A stretch of DNA of 64,000 nucleotides from Opitutales bacterium UBA2995 (lineage in GTDB: Bacteria; Verrucomicrobiota; Verrucomicrobiia; Opitutales; UBA2995): assembly GCA_002346535.1 (NCBI GenBank), contig DDZZ01000060.1, forward strand, positions 11,885-75,884. Reading direction: 5' to 3'. Below are positions 36,226 to 44,939 of this stretch, one piece after another; positions within the stretch are counted from its first letter, which is position 1; each line of letters opens with the position of its first letter. Position numbers and translations under genes: made by a program. The notes under the pieces are model-generated. The model made no database searches. It was not told the origin of the DNA and worked only from the letters and a program-made list of their open reading frames with translations.

Positions 36226-37038
36226 CTAAGGATGGATTTTCAGCATTTCGTCCATCTCGGATAAGGGTTGAGCATCCGGACTCAGGACATTGTGACGATT
36301 CAACCGGTTTTTGAAACTGTTGAAAACAGATGCTAATCCCTCTGAAAATTTCTTTCTCACCTGAATAACAAAAAGCGTTCCATTCGGACAATGCTCGGGA
36401 AACCGGCTTTGAATCTCTTTTATCTGCCAGGATAATTGTTTCTTCTCAGCTATAGATTCAATGAGTGCTGTCAGATTGCTCTCCTGAAAAACATGGAAGT
36501 GCAGATTGAATTCTTTTTTAGCTTCTATATCAAAGAGATACTGATCGCGCATGGTTTTTCTTTCGGCCTCCATCTCTTCTTCCGGCAGACCAAAGTGAAA
36601 CTTGTGCCAATCGACATTATCCAAATAGTCCATCACATGAGTACTATCCCGTTGGTTAACTCCCTCTGAATAGTCCTTCCACATGTGCTCCACTGTGGTC
36701 AGGTTCCTCTTGTGATCGAAGGTATAGCGATGATCCGGCACCACCATGTAAATGAATCCTCTGTGCTTTAGAACGCGGTGCCACTCTAGCATGGCTGCAA
36801 CAGGATTGGCTACATGTTCCAATACATGGGAGGTCACTACATAGTCCAACGAGTTTGATTTGAATGGGATATGGCAGGCATCCCCCCAGTAATCGGCCAA
36901 ACATTTTTTACCCGCATACTCGGAAAACCGGTCCACATAAAATGGCTTAATCAAGGGAACGGGTCGCTCGAATGCACCGATCTCAACACCCACACCGCCT
37001 AGCTTTAACCAGCGTTTAATGGTTTCCTTGTGCGTCAT
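36226..37038 (-). CDS. Class I SAM-dependent methyltransferase
   Basis: A 270-residue methyltransferase (type 11). Motif I is GVGVEIGAFERPVP near residue 15, unusually close to the N-terminus. The post-motif acidic and motif IV region read SLDYVVTSHVLEHVANPVAAM and the next strand HRGFIYMVVPDHRYTF. The second half (residues 130-260) is unlike generic methyltransferases and may bind the substrate. The N-terminus looks abbreviated but starts at a good ATG. Substrate unknown; polysaccharide or glycan biosynthesis proteins often have this layout, which is inference. Confidence 0.85.
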   Translation of the reverse strand: MTHKETIKRWLKLGGVGVEIGAFERPVPLIKPFYVDRFSEYAGKKCLADYWGDACHIPFKSNSLDYVVTSHVLEHVANPVAAMLEWHRVLKHRGFIYMVVPDHRYTFDHKRNLTTVEHMWKDYSEGVNQRDSTHVMDYLDNVDWHKFHFGLPEEEMEAERKTMRDQYLFDIEAKKEFNLHFHVFQESNLTALIESIAEKKQLSWQIKEIQSRFPEHCPNGTLFVIQVRKKFSEGLASVFNSFKNRLNRHNVLSPDAQPLSEMDEMLKIHP

Positions 37039-37176
37039 TTATTCGGGCAGATGGATTTTGGGAATTCAAAGAATCCGAAGGCTAGAAACTGCTATACCGA
37101 AGCCAATACATAAATTGTTAAAGATTACCCCTAATTGAGCCCAATACCAATTCAACATGGATTTTTTCGGATCTAT

Positions 37177-37544
37177 TCATTTCAACTCTACTGAGAGACC
37201 GAGCCGGTTTACTTCATTCTGAAACACATTTCTATCACGCGGGCCAAGAAGCTCCGGCCTATTAGTATCCAGTAAATCTCCAGAAGGAACTTCGTTTTGA
37301 ACCTCACGGAAATAAGACCGGCTTATGTCGTGAATGATGGCGCCGGTTGCAAAATCCGGCACACCCCTGCTCACGTAGTCTTCTGCGAAATCTTACCTCT
37401 TTTGAGCATTGGCGCCAATTGTGGCGAGGAAAGCTTCCTCCTCCTCATTAAAGTAAGTGGAAACCTCGTGGTTTCCTTCCTGATAAAGGTTACGGAATTT
37501 TCTCAAACGGCGTGGAGGTTCTCCTGATACTTGTAGTGTTTCAT
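37177..37544 (-). pseudogene. Unidentified decayed gene
   Basis: In the 635-base interval between the methyltransferase and phoD genes. From a minus-strand ATG at 37544, three frames chain together: MKHYKYQENLHAV, then LRKFRNLYQEGNHEVSTYF with FNEEEEAFLATIGANAQKR, then DFAEDYVSRGVPDFATGAII with FREVQNEVPSGDLLDTNRPE and ending NEVNRLGLSVELK. Each is blocked by a stop or shift. The reading is protein-like but I cannot name the family. The interval otherwise holds no recognised element, apart from promoter space for phoD (37545-37673). Confidence 0.5.
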
Positions 37545-37673
37545 TTCTCAGAAAATATGGTTTCTATATGAGTCCTCTCCGTTTGCAAAACCTTACAACT
37601 AGGCTCGCAATGAGTAGTATCCCTTAACCGGATACAAAAGCTTTGGTTGACCCGGTTGTTTTAATAAATAAAG

Positions 37674-39230
37674 ATGAGGACTATGCTAGGAAGGATTGGA
37701 CGTACTATTTTTATCATCGCAACTCTCCACACACAGCTAGTGTTCTCAACTTCTGGTGCACAAGCCAGTGAAAAGCTACAAAGCGGTCCGATGATCGGAT
37801 ACGTCACTATGGCTGAAGTTTTGGTATGGGTACAGACTACCGGCCCATCGGAAGTCAGCATAAAATACTGGCCGGAAGGTGATCCTGATTCGAACTTCGA
37901 AACCGATTCGATTCTGACCCAGAAGCAGTCGGGATACGTCGCCAAATGCTTCGCAGACCAAGTCCGCTCCGACAGCACTTATGAATACGAAGTCTGGATT
38001 GACGGTTCAAAGGTAACCCCTCGGTTCAGGGAAGAATATCGGAATGGGGAGGCCATTCCCTTGGAATTTTCCACTTCGAAAAACTGGCGGTTTCGCGAGG
38101 AAGGTCACCGCATCTTCGATTTCTCTATCGCATTCGGCAGTTGTGCTTACATCAATCAGCCCGGTGGGTACGATCGGCTCAGTGGAAACCCCTACGGCGG
38201 TGGCTACGAGATATTCGAGAGCATCTATGAAAAAGATCCGGATCTTTTTATCTGGTTGGGAGATAATATTTATTTGAGGGAACCCGATTGGACATCCTGG
38301 ACGGGGCTTCTGCAACGCTGGACACACGATCGCTCTTTGCCCCACCTCAGAGGCCTCCTAGCTACCACCCCAAACTACGCAATTTGGGATGACCACGATT
38401 ACGGACCGAACAACGCTGGTTGGGATTTTTGGAATAAGGAACAGGCGGCCCAAGCTTTCATCCTGTTCAATGGGAATCCTTCTGCAGGACTGCCTAATTT
38501 ACCCGGAATCTTTACCTTCTTTAATTACGGAGATGTAAATTTCTACCTCCTCGACAATCGGTTCTACAAAGACGGCCAAGAGAGCCTCGAAGCGTTCGGC
38601 CGCGAAAAGGATTTATTGGGGAAGAAGCAAATTGATTGGCTCATTAGTTCGATGAAATACCGGCAAGGACAATCCGCAGGCGGGTGGACGCCTAGTTATC
38701 CTGCCAATTTCAACGTTGTATGTATTGGCAACACCGTCCTTTCAGATAATGGATCGACCGACAGCTACGCCCTCTACGATAAAGAATGGCAGTACTTGAT
38801 CGATCGAATCATGGCCGAGGGAATTGATGGGGTTGTTTTCCTGAGTGGAGATGTCCATTTTTCAGAAGTGAGTGTTCTAGAAATCGAAGGAGGCGGTGAA
38901 CCGGGCAAGGAAGGTAAGGCGGGAATCAAAGGGAAGCCGTATCGCTTTGTAGAATTCACAAGCAGTCCCCTGACGTCCGGCCCTTATCGTGGACCGGAGG
39001 ACTCCAAAACCCGCTGGGATATTTTCCCTGGCAATATGGATCAGATCAAAAAGCGCAATTTCGCCACGCTCAGTTTTACCGGGCCTTTGGACGACCGCTA
39101 CATGACCATCCGCTACTTTGATACCCATGGAAGCCTACTCAACCAAAAGGAAGAGGCCACACAGGGAACGGTAACGGATAAGTCCATTTTTTCTGCGAAG
39201 TGGTTGAAGGCTCCGCAAAACATCCGCTAG
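37674..39230 (+). CDS. phoD: PhoD-like alkaline phosphatase/phosphodiesterase, exported
   Basis: A 518-residue protein with a signal peptide (residues about 5-30, RTIFIIATLHTQLVFSTSGA). The mature part has an Fn3-like N-terminal region and a PhoD-type metallophosphatase domain. Metal-site blocks are FGSCAYINQP, WLGDNIYLREPDW, AIWDDHDYGPNNA and FLSGDVHFSEVS. It should release phosphate from organic phosphodiesters or monoesters outside the cytoplasm. No Pho box is visible. Its 3' end overlaps the convergent SMP-30 gene by four bases. It could equally act on other phosphorylated compounds, because the family is broad. Confidence 0.9.
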   Translation: MRTMLGRIGRTIFIIATLHTQLVFSTSGAQASEKLQSGPMIGYVTMAEVLVWVQTTGPSEVSIKYWPEGDPDSNFETDSILTQKQSGYVAKCFADQVRSDSTYEYEVWIDGSKVTPRFREEYRNGEAIPLEFSTSKNWRFREEGHRIFDFSIAFGSCAYINQPGGYDRLSGNPYGGGYEIFESIYEKDPDLFIWLGDNIYLREPDWTSWTGLLQRWTHDRSLPHLRGLLATTPNYAIWDDHDYGPNNAGWDFWNKEQAAQAFILFNGNPSAGLPNLPGIFTFFNYGDVNFYLLDNRFYKDGQESLEAFGREKDLLGKKQIDWLISSMKYRQGQSAGGWTPSYPANFNVVCIGNTVLSDNGSTDSYALYDKEWQYLIDRIMAEGIDGVVFLSGDVHFSEVSVLEIEGGGEPGKEGKAGIKGKPYRFVEFTSSPLTSGPYRGPEDSKTRWDIFPGNMDQIKKRNFATLSFTGPLDDRYMTIRYFDTHGSLLNQKEEATQGTVTDKSIFSAKWLKAPQNIR

Positions 39231-40099
39231 CCAGCGAATGGAACCACGGGAATTCCAGTTGCCCCTGGTCGGCACCGAAACAGCGACCCGGCCAAGGGCT
39301 GTTTCTTGAGCTGTTTTTCTGATTCATCAATGGAGGCGCAAGTGATATATAAATCTGATAAATCAGGGCCTCCAAACCAACAGGCGGTAGTCTTGCGAAC
39401 CGGGACTTCAACCTGCTCAAGCACTTCCCCCGTGGAAGGGTCAATGCACTGTATGCTCCATCCTCCCCATCGAGCAACCCAGAGCCGGTCTTCGCTATCG
39501 ATCGTCATGCCATCGAAAACCGGTGGCTCATGGCCTTCAGGCGTATCCTTAATTATTCGTTGGTTTTCAATCGATCCTGAGTCGGGGTCGAAATCGTAAG
39601 CTTCAATCCGATTTTTGAAACTATCGATGTAACAAAAAGTGCTTTGGTCAGCTGTCCAGGCAAGTCCGTTTGAACAGCCAATACCTTCCTGAATCACGGT
39701 GCATTGGAAGTCGGGGTCAAGACGGTAAAGGTGACCGGTAGCTACTCCGTCTTGACTGGCCTTCGTTCCTGCCCAGAATCGGCCCTGCGGGTCACATTTG
39801 CCGTCATTGAAACGGCCAGCCATCGTTTCGTGTGGCGGGTTCGGCAAGGGAATCACTTTCTCAGATTTTGGATCGAATAAAACAAAGCCTTTTTCCGTTC
39901 CCAAAACGAGACCACCCGATTTACGAGGAACAACAGTCCCGATCTTCCATGGCAATTTGAAAGTCTCCTTCCCATCATCTGCAGGATGGTAAATGTGCAA
40001 ATGGCCAAGTTCGATATCGATCCAAAAAAGCTGATTGTCAAACCAAATGGGTCCTTCCCCCAGTGTGGCACCGGCTTCCCAAACTACTTCCAATTCCAT
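39227..40099 (-). CDS. SMP-30/gluconolactonase family protein
   Basis: A 290-residue six-bladed beta-propeller lactonase. The conserved metal-ligand positions are present: Glu near the N-terminus (TLGEGPIW), Asn in RFNDGKCDPQGRFWAG, Asn in GCSNGLAWTAD and Asp in FDGMTIDSEDRLWVARW. Homologues hydrolyse sugar lactones such as gluconolactone or L-rhamnonolactone. No signal peptide is seen, so it is likely cytoplasmic. The gene is preceded on its strand by a decayed kinase and ends against phoD. Confidence 0.92.
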   Translation of the reverse strand: MELEVVWEAGATLGEGPIWFDNQLFWIDIELGHLHIYHPADDGKETFKLPWKIGTVVPRKSGGLVLGTEKGFVLFDPKSEKVIPLPNPPHETMAGRFNDGKCDPQGRFWAGTKASQDGVATGHLYRLDPDFQCTVIQEGIGCSNGLAWTADQSTFCYIDSFKNRIEAYDFDPDSGSIENQRIIKDTPEGHEPPVFDGMTIDSEDRLWVARWGGWSIQCIDPSTGEVLEQVEVPVRKTTACWFGGPDLSDLYITCASIDESEKQLKKQPLAGSLFRCRPGATGIPVVPFAG

Positions 40100-40105
40100 A
40101 TGGAA

Positions 40106-40597
40106 TTATGTAAGAGCAGTTTTTTGCAGTTGGACAGAAAATTGAGCGCCATGCTCAGCTAAATTTTCCGCATAAATGTCACCACCATGAGCCTGCATCA
40201 CTTTCTTGCAAATGTTCAGGCCCAGTCCCGTACTTGATTCGCCACCGATGGGTTTGGCGGATGTCTTTCCAAAACTTTCAAACAGCTTGTCGGATTCGCC
40301 ATCTGGACTCCCGGGATCTTCATCAGCCACACGAAAGAATGCCCAATTGTGATCGCTCTAAAGAATAACAGTAATATTGGTGCCCGGATCGGGAAACTTG
40401 ACCGCATTGCTCAACAAGTTGTCCATTATCCTTCGTACCTGTGGTTTGTTACAACGAACCAAACCGGAAAAATCCTTCTCGATAAAATCAATCGAGATCA
40501 ATTCCCGACCCAAAGGACTATCATCAATGACAAGGATTACCTTGTTGGAAATATCGATCGAGACGTTGATTATCATAAGAGAAGATAGCCGATTCAC
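40106..40597 (-). pseudogene. Remnant of a sensor histidine kinase (ATPase domain)
   Basis: The minus-strand frame encodes VRRIMDNLLSNAVKFPDPG, a textbook N-box, then a TAG at 40358-40360. The same frame continues with VADEDPGSPDGESDKLF, GKTSAKPIGGESSTGLGLNI and AHGGDIYAE, the G1 and G2 boxes, and ends at 40106. So the HATPase_c domain is intact apart from one stop. Upstream only RSVNRLSSLM, possibly the end of the dimerisation helix, remains; the H-box and sensor part are gone. The remnant lies 7 bases after the start of the SMP-30 gene on the same strand. Confidence 0.82.
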
Positions 40598-40810
40598 AGA
40601 GCGTAAATAGGCAGAGAATGTGATACCTTTCGATTACCATTCGTATTTACCGTACAATCGCTGAAAAATTGCAGATGGACCTAATTTACAAGCAACATAA
40701 CCAATTCAGGCAGTCGCGTCCATGGTCGTTTTTTAACCCTTGATTAAGGGGGCTTCGCCCTGATAGTTGCTCCTATCCTTATTCATTGATGGCCGGTAGC
40801 GAACTTCCCA

Positions 40811-41842
40811 TTATCCCTGCTCTGGGACTTCGATCACCGGATCCCAAATTTCAGGGTCAGGATCCTTGCCCGTTTCCTGTTTCAGGAAATTCCAGAAAAA
40901 TTCTGTTTCCGACTGACCACGTTCTTGGAAGGTGGCCATAAGCTTTTCTTCCTGGGTCGGCAGCAACTGAAGGAGATTCATTTTCCAGGCGCCGCCCTCT
41001 TTTATAAACTCGAGACGATTATCGGGAATGATGCTATTCACAATGATATCGGCCTGCGCTTCGTTTCCTCCAGAAAGAATATCAATGAAATCGATACGAA
41101 CATCCGGCTTGTCCCCCACGAAAAACCAGCCTTGTAAAACAGCCTGTCTAAATAAGCTTTTTTCGTTTATTTCCGAAAGCTGTTCCGCATTTTTTATGTG
41201 GCGCAAAGCGAGGACTTGAAAGCGGTCAATCGGTCTCAATTTTTCAAGCTCTTCACGATCTGCGGTCAGGGCGAGCTCCTTGAGCTCAGTAAAGTAGGTC
41301 CATGTACGGGCATCAGCAAGGGTGAACACCGATTCGTATTCGTATTTCTTGAGTGAGCGAAGAAGAGAATAAAACGTTTTCTCAACCTGCTCTTTCGGGC
41401 CCAGCTTAACAGGTTCAAAGGTCCTTGCATTGGCAGGCGCCTTTTCCTGAATATTCGCCGGCTCGGCCCCTCGTTCGACTATTCTGGGAACCCGCGGAAG
41501 TTCCCGCATTGGCGCCGCCTCAATAAAGTCGTAAATAAAAGCCATTTCCTGCCTAAAGGACCGGGGCGCGTTTTTGATTGGAGTAAACCAAAACACTGAC
41601 GCTAATAAGACGGAAAAACAAAAAGCAAAAGTCGTAATCCATGGCCGACGTTCCAACTGCAACCAAACCACTACGGCGATCACCCATGCAAAAAGAAAAT
41701 CGATAAGGATGCGCGTAAAATAGGTTTTGGCGTAAATCCAGCCTCCTTCTTCAAAAAAACCGAGGGCGAGCCAAACTTTGGGAACGGCCAACACACCAAA
41801 AACCAGGGTGCCAAACAGAACCGGTATCAACAAGCGCTTCAT
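40811..41842 (-). CDS. Hypothetical membrane protein
   Basis: A 343-residue protein of no family I recognise. Three transmembrane helices fill residues 5-110 (LLIPVLFGTLVFGVLAV, FTRILIDFLFAWVIAVVVW, TTFAFCFSVLLASVFWF), followed by a Pro-rich linker and a soluble, mostly charged domain. Within it LRSLKKYEYESVFTLADART and the terminal EIWDPVIEVPEQG are the clearest blocks, loosely like NTF2-type fold proteins. It is single, 78 bases before the Nudix gene end on the same strand. Confidence 0.75.
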   Translation of the reverse strand: MKRLLIPVLFGTLVFGVLAVPKVWLALGFFEEGGWIYAKTYFTRILIDFLFAWVIAVVVWLQLERRPWITTFAFCFSVLLASVFWFTPIKNAPRSFRQEMAFIYDFIEAAPMRELPRVPRIVERGAEPANIQEKAPANARTFEPVKLGPKEQVEKTFYSLLRSLKKYEYESVFTLADARTWTYFTELKELALTADREELEKLRPIDRFQVLALRHIKNAEQLSEINEKSLFRQAVLQGWFFVGDKPDVRIDFIDILSGGNEAQADIIVNSIIPDNRLEFIKEGGAWKMNLLQLLPTQEEKLMATFQERGQSETEFFWNFLKQETGKDPDPEIWDPVIEVPEQG

Positions 41843-41920
41843 AAAGAGGTATCCTTATAGCTATGACTCCGAATCAGCGCAATCCTTCAAATAAATCTCC
41901 AAAATCGAATCTAATACAAG

Positions 41921-42478
41921 TCACAGCGATTGGTTTAAAAAATAATAGTGCAAGGCACAGAGGCTGAGGGCATGAGAAAATTCCCCGGCCCTCAACATGC
42001 GGGGGACTTTTCCCATTGGTAGCAATCGCGTTTGCATTTCTTCATGCGGATCCCAATCCGGAGAAGCCACCTGCCGCGCATTTTGAATGCCAATTACATG
42101 ACAACGGTTATTTTGAAGAGCAGGGTTGGGATAGGTCCAGCCAAGGAGTAATGCGGAATCTCCCCGAAATCCAGTTTCCTCAAGTAACTCACGCTCGGCG
42201 GACTTGATTGGCACTTCCCCGGGCTCCATCACTCCGGCAGGTACTTCCAGGGAAAAATCCTCAATACCGAAACGAAACTGCCGCACCGTAATCAACTCGT
42301 TCTGGGCCGTAGTTGCCACAACCGTTATCCAGTCCTGAGCATTGATAACGAAAAAATCCCCTTCAGACTGGCGCACTGGGTGACGAAATCGAGACTTATG
42401 CACTTCAAAGATCCGGCAATCGGCATGAACCTCCGAAGCCTTTTTCTCCCAGCGATGGGGGTTTTCCGAACCGGCCAT
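41921..42478 (-). CDS. NUDIX hydrolase (ADP-ribose pyrophosphatase-like)
   Basis: About 185 residues from ATG 42478 (a GTG one codon earlier is possible). The Nudix box is exact: GVMEPGEVPIKSAERELLEE plus TGF, fitting G-x5-E-x7-R-E-U-x-E-E-x-G-U, at residues 82-104. The upstream QFRFGIEDFSLEVPAG block is typical of ADP-ribose pyrophosphatases. It hydrolyses a nucleoside diphosphate linked to another moiety. It lies 17 bases after the LysM gene, so the two may be co-transcribed. Confidence 0.88.
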   Translation of the reverse strand: MAGSENPHRWEKKASEVHADCRIFEVHKSRFRHPVRQSEGDFFVINAQDWITVVATTAQNELITVRQFRFGIEDFSLEVPAGVMEPGEVPIKSAERELLEETGFRGDSALLLGWTYPNPALQNNRCHVIGIQNARQVASPDWDPHEEMQTRLLPMGKVPRMLRAGEFSHALSLCALHYYFLNQSL

Positions 42479-42495
42479 CACACAAAGGCAGTCGA

Positions 42496-43089
42496 TTATT
42501 GAGCTGGGATAACTATCTTCTGGCCAACTCGAAGGTAACGGGGCTGTACGTCTGGATTGGCCGAGATCAGTTTTTCAAGGTTGACTCCAAAACTTTTAGC
42601 CACCTTGGCCAGTGTATCGCCAGACTGAATCACGTAATCAGTGCTACCCCCGGCCAAAACAGTAGATGACGTTGTTCCACCTGACGACTCGTTGGTGCCA
42701 CTGGAAGTAGTGCTGGAGACCGGTGCAACCGATCTGGAAACGGTCCCTCCCCCGAGCCTTGTTTCCAATTCGGCAATTTTGATGGTATCGGTACGACTCT
42801 GGGTGCGGATTTTAGTCAACTGCTCAGTTATTTGATTGAAAGCTTCCTGTGTTGAATTGGCAAATTCCTTGAGGTTGGTCATCGTTACATATTTCTTGGA
42901 CAAACCGGACATCTCTTCCTGCAATCCGGCCACGCTTTCACTGATAGTTGAGTTGGCATCCTTAATGTCGCCGACAGCATCTAACTGTGAAGCTTTCTGA
43001 AATGCCACAATCCCCAGAATTAATCCTATAAGTCCAAATACCAAAGCGGTAACCGCTAAAATTGGAGCAAATTTCGCCAAATTATCCAT
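42496..43089 (-). CDS. LysM domain protein with N-terminal membrane anchor
   Basis: A 197-residue protein. One transmembrane helix at residues 8-30 (FAPILAVTALVFGLIGLILG) anchors it, followed by a coiled coil (SESVAGLQEEMSGLSKKYVT and a run with TEQLTKIRTQSRTDTIKIAE). A Ser/Thr/Gly-rich linker leads to a C-terminal LysM module (VIQSGDTLAKVAKSFGVNLE, ending QKIVIPAQ). LysM binds peptidoglycan glycan chains, so this should tether the inner membrane to the wall from the periplasmic side. Function otherwise unknown. Confidence 0.88.
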   Translation of the reverse strand: MDNLAKFAPILAVTALVFGLIGLILGIVAFQKASQLDAVGDIKDANSTISESVAGLQEEMSGLSKKYVTMTNLKEFANSTQEAFNQITEQLTKIRTQSRTDTIKIAELETRLGGGTVSRSVAPVSSTTSSGTNESSGGTTSSTVLAGGSTDYVIQSGDTLAKVAKSFGVNLEKLISANPDVQPRYLRVGQKIVIPAQ

Positions 43090-43162
43090 AATCTAACCAA
43101 AGAGTAAATTTTCCAACTTTTCAAGCAGGTAAACTACTTTGTAACTAATTGTTCGATAATCT

Positions 43163-43291
43163 CTAATAGCCAGTGATGGTAGCCTGGCTGTCGGTAACCG
43201 TGTATGTCCAATCTCCGGAAGTTTCTCCGGACAAAGAGTGATAACCGGAGGCAATGACAAAGGTAGCGAGAAGGGCTAGTGATCTTTTCAT
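43163..43291 (-). pseudogene. Truncated start of a probable LRR_5/BspA-like surface protein
   Basis: A 42-codon frame with a good Shine-Dalgarno (AGGTGG) three bases before its ATG. It encodes a signal peptide (MKRSLALLATFVIASGYHSL) and then GDWTYTVTDSQATITGY, the usual opening of verrucomicrobial leucine-rich repeat (LRR_5) surface proteins of the form F-T-Y-T-V-x-x-G-x-A-T-I-T-G-Y. It stops at TAG right where the repeat units should begin, and no further repeats follow downstream. Alternatively it is a genuine very small exported peptide, but the homology-like tail favours a remnant. Confidence 0.55.
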
Positions 43292-43352
43292 CAACCACCT
43301 GTTAACAAAGCTCGCCCATTAAGAGAACAATCTTTTTCGGGGGTGGTTGATG
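43289..43352 (-). promoter_or_regulatory. Inverted repeat that could sequester a ribosome-binding site
   Basis: CATCAACCACC at 43289-43299 is perfectly complementary to GGTGGTTGATG at 43342-43352, 42 bases apart. On the minus-strand transcript the downstream arm is GGTGGTTGATG, which contains the Shine-Dalgarno and ATG of the 42-codon frame. Pairing with the upstream arm would hide both. Confidence 0.4.
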
Positions 43353-43511
43353 TATATATATCCGGGAGCTGGACCCCCTCGACCCCCGCCCCGGACGGGT
43401 GGAGCTGGCACCGGTGTAAGCTAGCGGAAAATAATGACTCGCAGGAAACTGAGGTTTTTTCGGAGATTTTGCCCAAAAAACGACTCTTCATCTGAGTTGT
43501 TGATTGAAAAT

Positions 43512-43586
43512 TGGTATCCCCGCCCAGAATCGAACTGGGATCTACGGTTTAGGAAACCGCGGTTCTATCCATTGAACTACAGGGAC
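43512..43586 (-). tRNA. tRNA-Arg (anticodon CCT)
   Basis: The minus strand folds as a complete tRNA of 75 bases including encoded CCA. The acceptor stem is GTCCCTG/CGGGGAT (with one G-U end pair and a T-G pair), D-arm around AGTTCAATGGATAGAAC, anticodon arm GCGGT-TTCCTAA-ACCGT with anticodon CCT, and T-arm CCCAG-TTCGATT-CTGGG. It is the only RNA gene I can support in the window. Downstream on its strand lie an unusual GC-rich tract and the LRR remnant. Confidence 0.93.
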
Positions 43587-43720
43587 TCTGATTCCCGAAA
43601 AGTGAATGTCCTCGGATAAAGGTTCGTCAACTTCAAAGAGATTTCACATCAACATCTTAAAGTTATAGGCACTTTTTTAGCTTGCTTCGAAGAGATTAAC
43701 GGATTCTCTACCCACCTCTT

Positions 43721-43921
43721 ATGGCAATCGAAAATGCATCCGAGAACAAACGCTCATGGAATCCAATGGATCTGGATTTCACGGACGCGGAAATTTTGTC
43801 CCGTTATGTAACAGAAACAGGCAAGATCCTGCCGAAACGGATCACCAAGCTTTCAACAAGGCAACAAAGGCATATTACCAAAGTAATCAAACGGGCCAGG
43901 ATTATGCTTCTAATGAAGTAA
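43721..43921 (+). CDS. rpsR: Ribosomal protein bS18
   Basis: A 66-residue S18, somewhat shorter than the usual 75. FTDAEILSRYVTETGKILPK, then RITKLSTRQQRHITKVIKRA and RIMLLMK match S18 across its whole conserved core. It binds S6 in the platform of the 30S subunit. Here it stands alone upstream of a Sua5-type gene, without rpsF, ssb or rplI, so the usual operon is broken up. The ATG at 43721 is the only sensible start. Confidence 0.92.
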   Translation: MAIENASENKRSWNPMDLDFTDAEILSRYVTETGKILPKRITKLSTRQQRHITKVIKRARIMLLMK

Positions 43922-43967
43922 CCTACGTCATCTCTCAGCGGATGGGCGAACACGTTGGGACTAAAAC

Positions 43968-44939
43968 ATGGCCCGGATCCTTCAGCCTACCTCCTCAAAT
44001 CTCGATGATATAGCAGCTTATCTGCAATCCGGAGAGATAGCCGCCATTCCAACCGAGACCGTATACGGATTGGCCGGAAATGCTCTCGATCCGAGAGCCG
44101 TTGCCAAAATATTCAAAACCAAAGGCCGACCGGCACAAAATCCCCTGATCGTTCATATAGAGAGTCTCGAGCAACTTTCATCGATCGCAGATATTTCAGA
44201 ATCAGCAAAAGTCCTGGCATCCCTTTTCTGGCCGGGACCTCTTACGATGATACTGCGAAAAAAATCAATCGTGTCAGACCGAGTGACAGCGGGCTTGCAA
44301 ACCGTGGCTGTCCGTATGCCCTCACATCCGATTTTTAGGGAATTGGCGAGACGATGCTCGTTTCCAATCGCAGCGCCCAGCGCCAACCCATTCGGATATG
44401 TAAGTCCAACCAGGACCGAACACGTCCAACAACAGCTCGGAGATCAGATATCCTTTATCCTGGATGGGGGTCCCAGTGAAAAGGGGCTTGAATCGACAAT
44501 TGTTTCTCTGAGTACGCCGAGTCAGCCGGAATTACTTCGGTACGGAAGTATTTCACTAGACTCAATATCCGTAGCTCTTGGAATCCCAGTGATAGACAAA
44601 GTAAATCGTGTGGATTCCGGCAACTCAGGTTTAATTTCCCCCGGATTAATGAAAAAACATTACAGCCCAAACACGCCCATCGAGCTATTTTCTGGCGCTG
44701 TTCCTGAAGTTAATTCCAACGAAGTTGTTTTGCACCTATTTTGGAATTCTGATTTCGACCCAAAACAACTCTACCTCTCTGAAACAGGCACCATGGAAGA
44801 AGCCGCTCAAAACTTTTACCATTGTCTGCAATTCCTAGATCAGAAGCATTTTAATAAAATTTATTTGGAGTTACCTCCCAAGGGAGGAATCGGAGACGCG
44901 TTACGCGACCGAATGGGAAGAGCTGCAGCCAGAGGCTGA
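43968..44939 (+). CDS. L-threonylcarbamoyladenylate synthase (Sua5/YwlC type)
   Basis: A 323-residue full-length Sua5-type enzyme. It makes threonylcarbamoyl-AMP from threonine, bicarbonate and ATP, the first step of t6A37 tRNA modification. The YrdC domain carries IPTETVYGLAGNALDPRAVA and IFKTKGRPAQNPLIVHI, and FPIAAPSANPFGYVSPT. The C-terminal Sua5 domain follows the linker LISPGLMKKHYSPNTPIELF. TsaC has only the first domain, so Sua5 is more precise. It lies 46 bases after rpsR. Confidence 0.94.
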   Translation: MARILQPTSSNLDDIAAYLQSGEIAAIPTETVYGLAGNALDPRAVAKIFKTKGRPAQNPLIVHIESLEQLSSIADISESAKVLASLFWPGPLTMILRKKSIVSDRVTAGLQTVAVRMPSHPIFRELARRCSFPIAAPSANPFGYVSPTRTEHVQQQLGDQISFILDGGPSEKGLESTIVSLSTPSQPELLRYGSISLDSISVALGIPVIDKVNRVDSGNSGLISPGLMKKHYSPNTPIELFSGAVPEVNSNEVVLHLFWNSDFDPKQLYLSETGTMEEAAQNFYHCLQFLDQKHFNKIYLELPPKGGIGDALRDRMGRAAARG

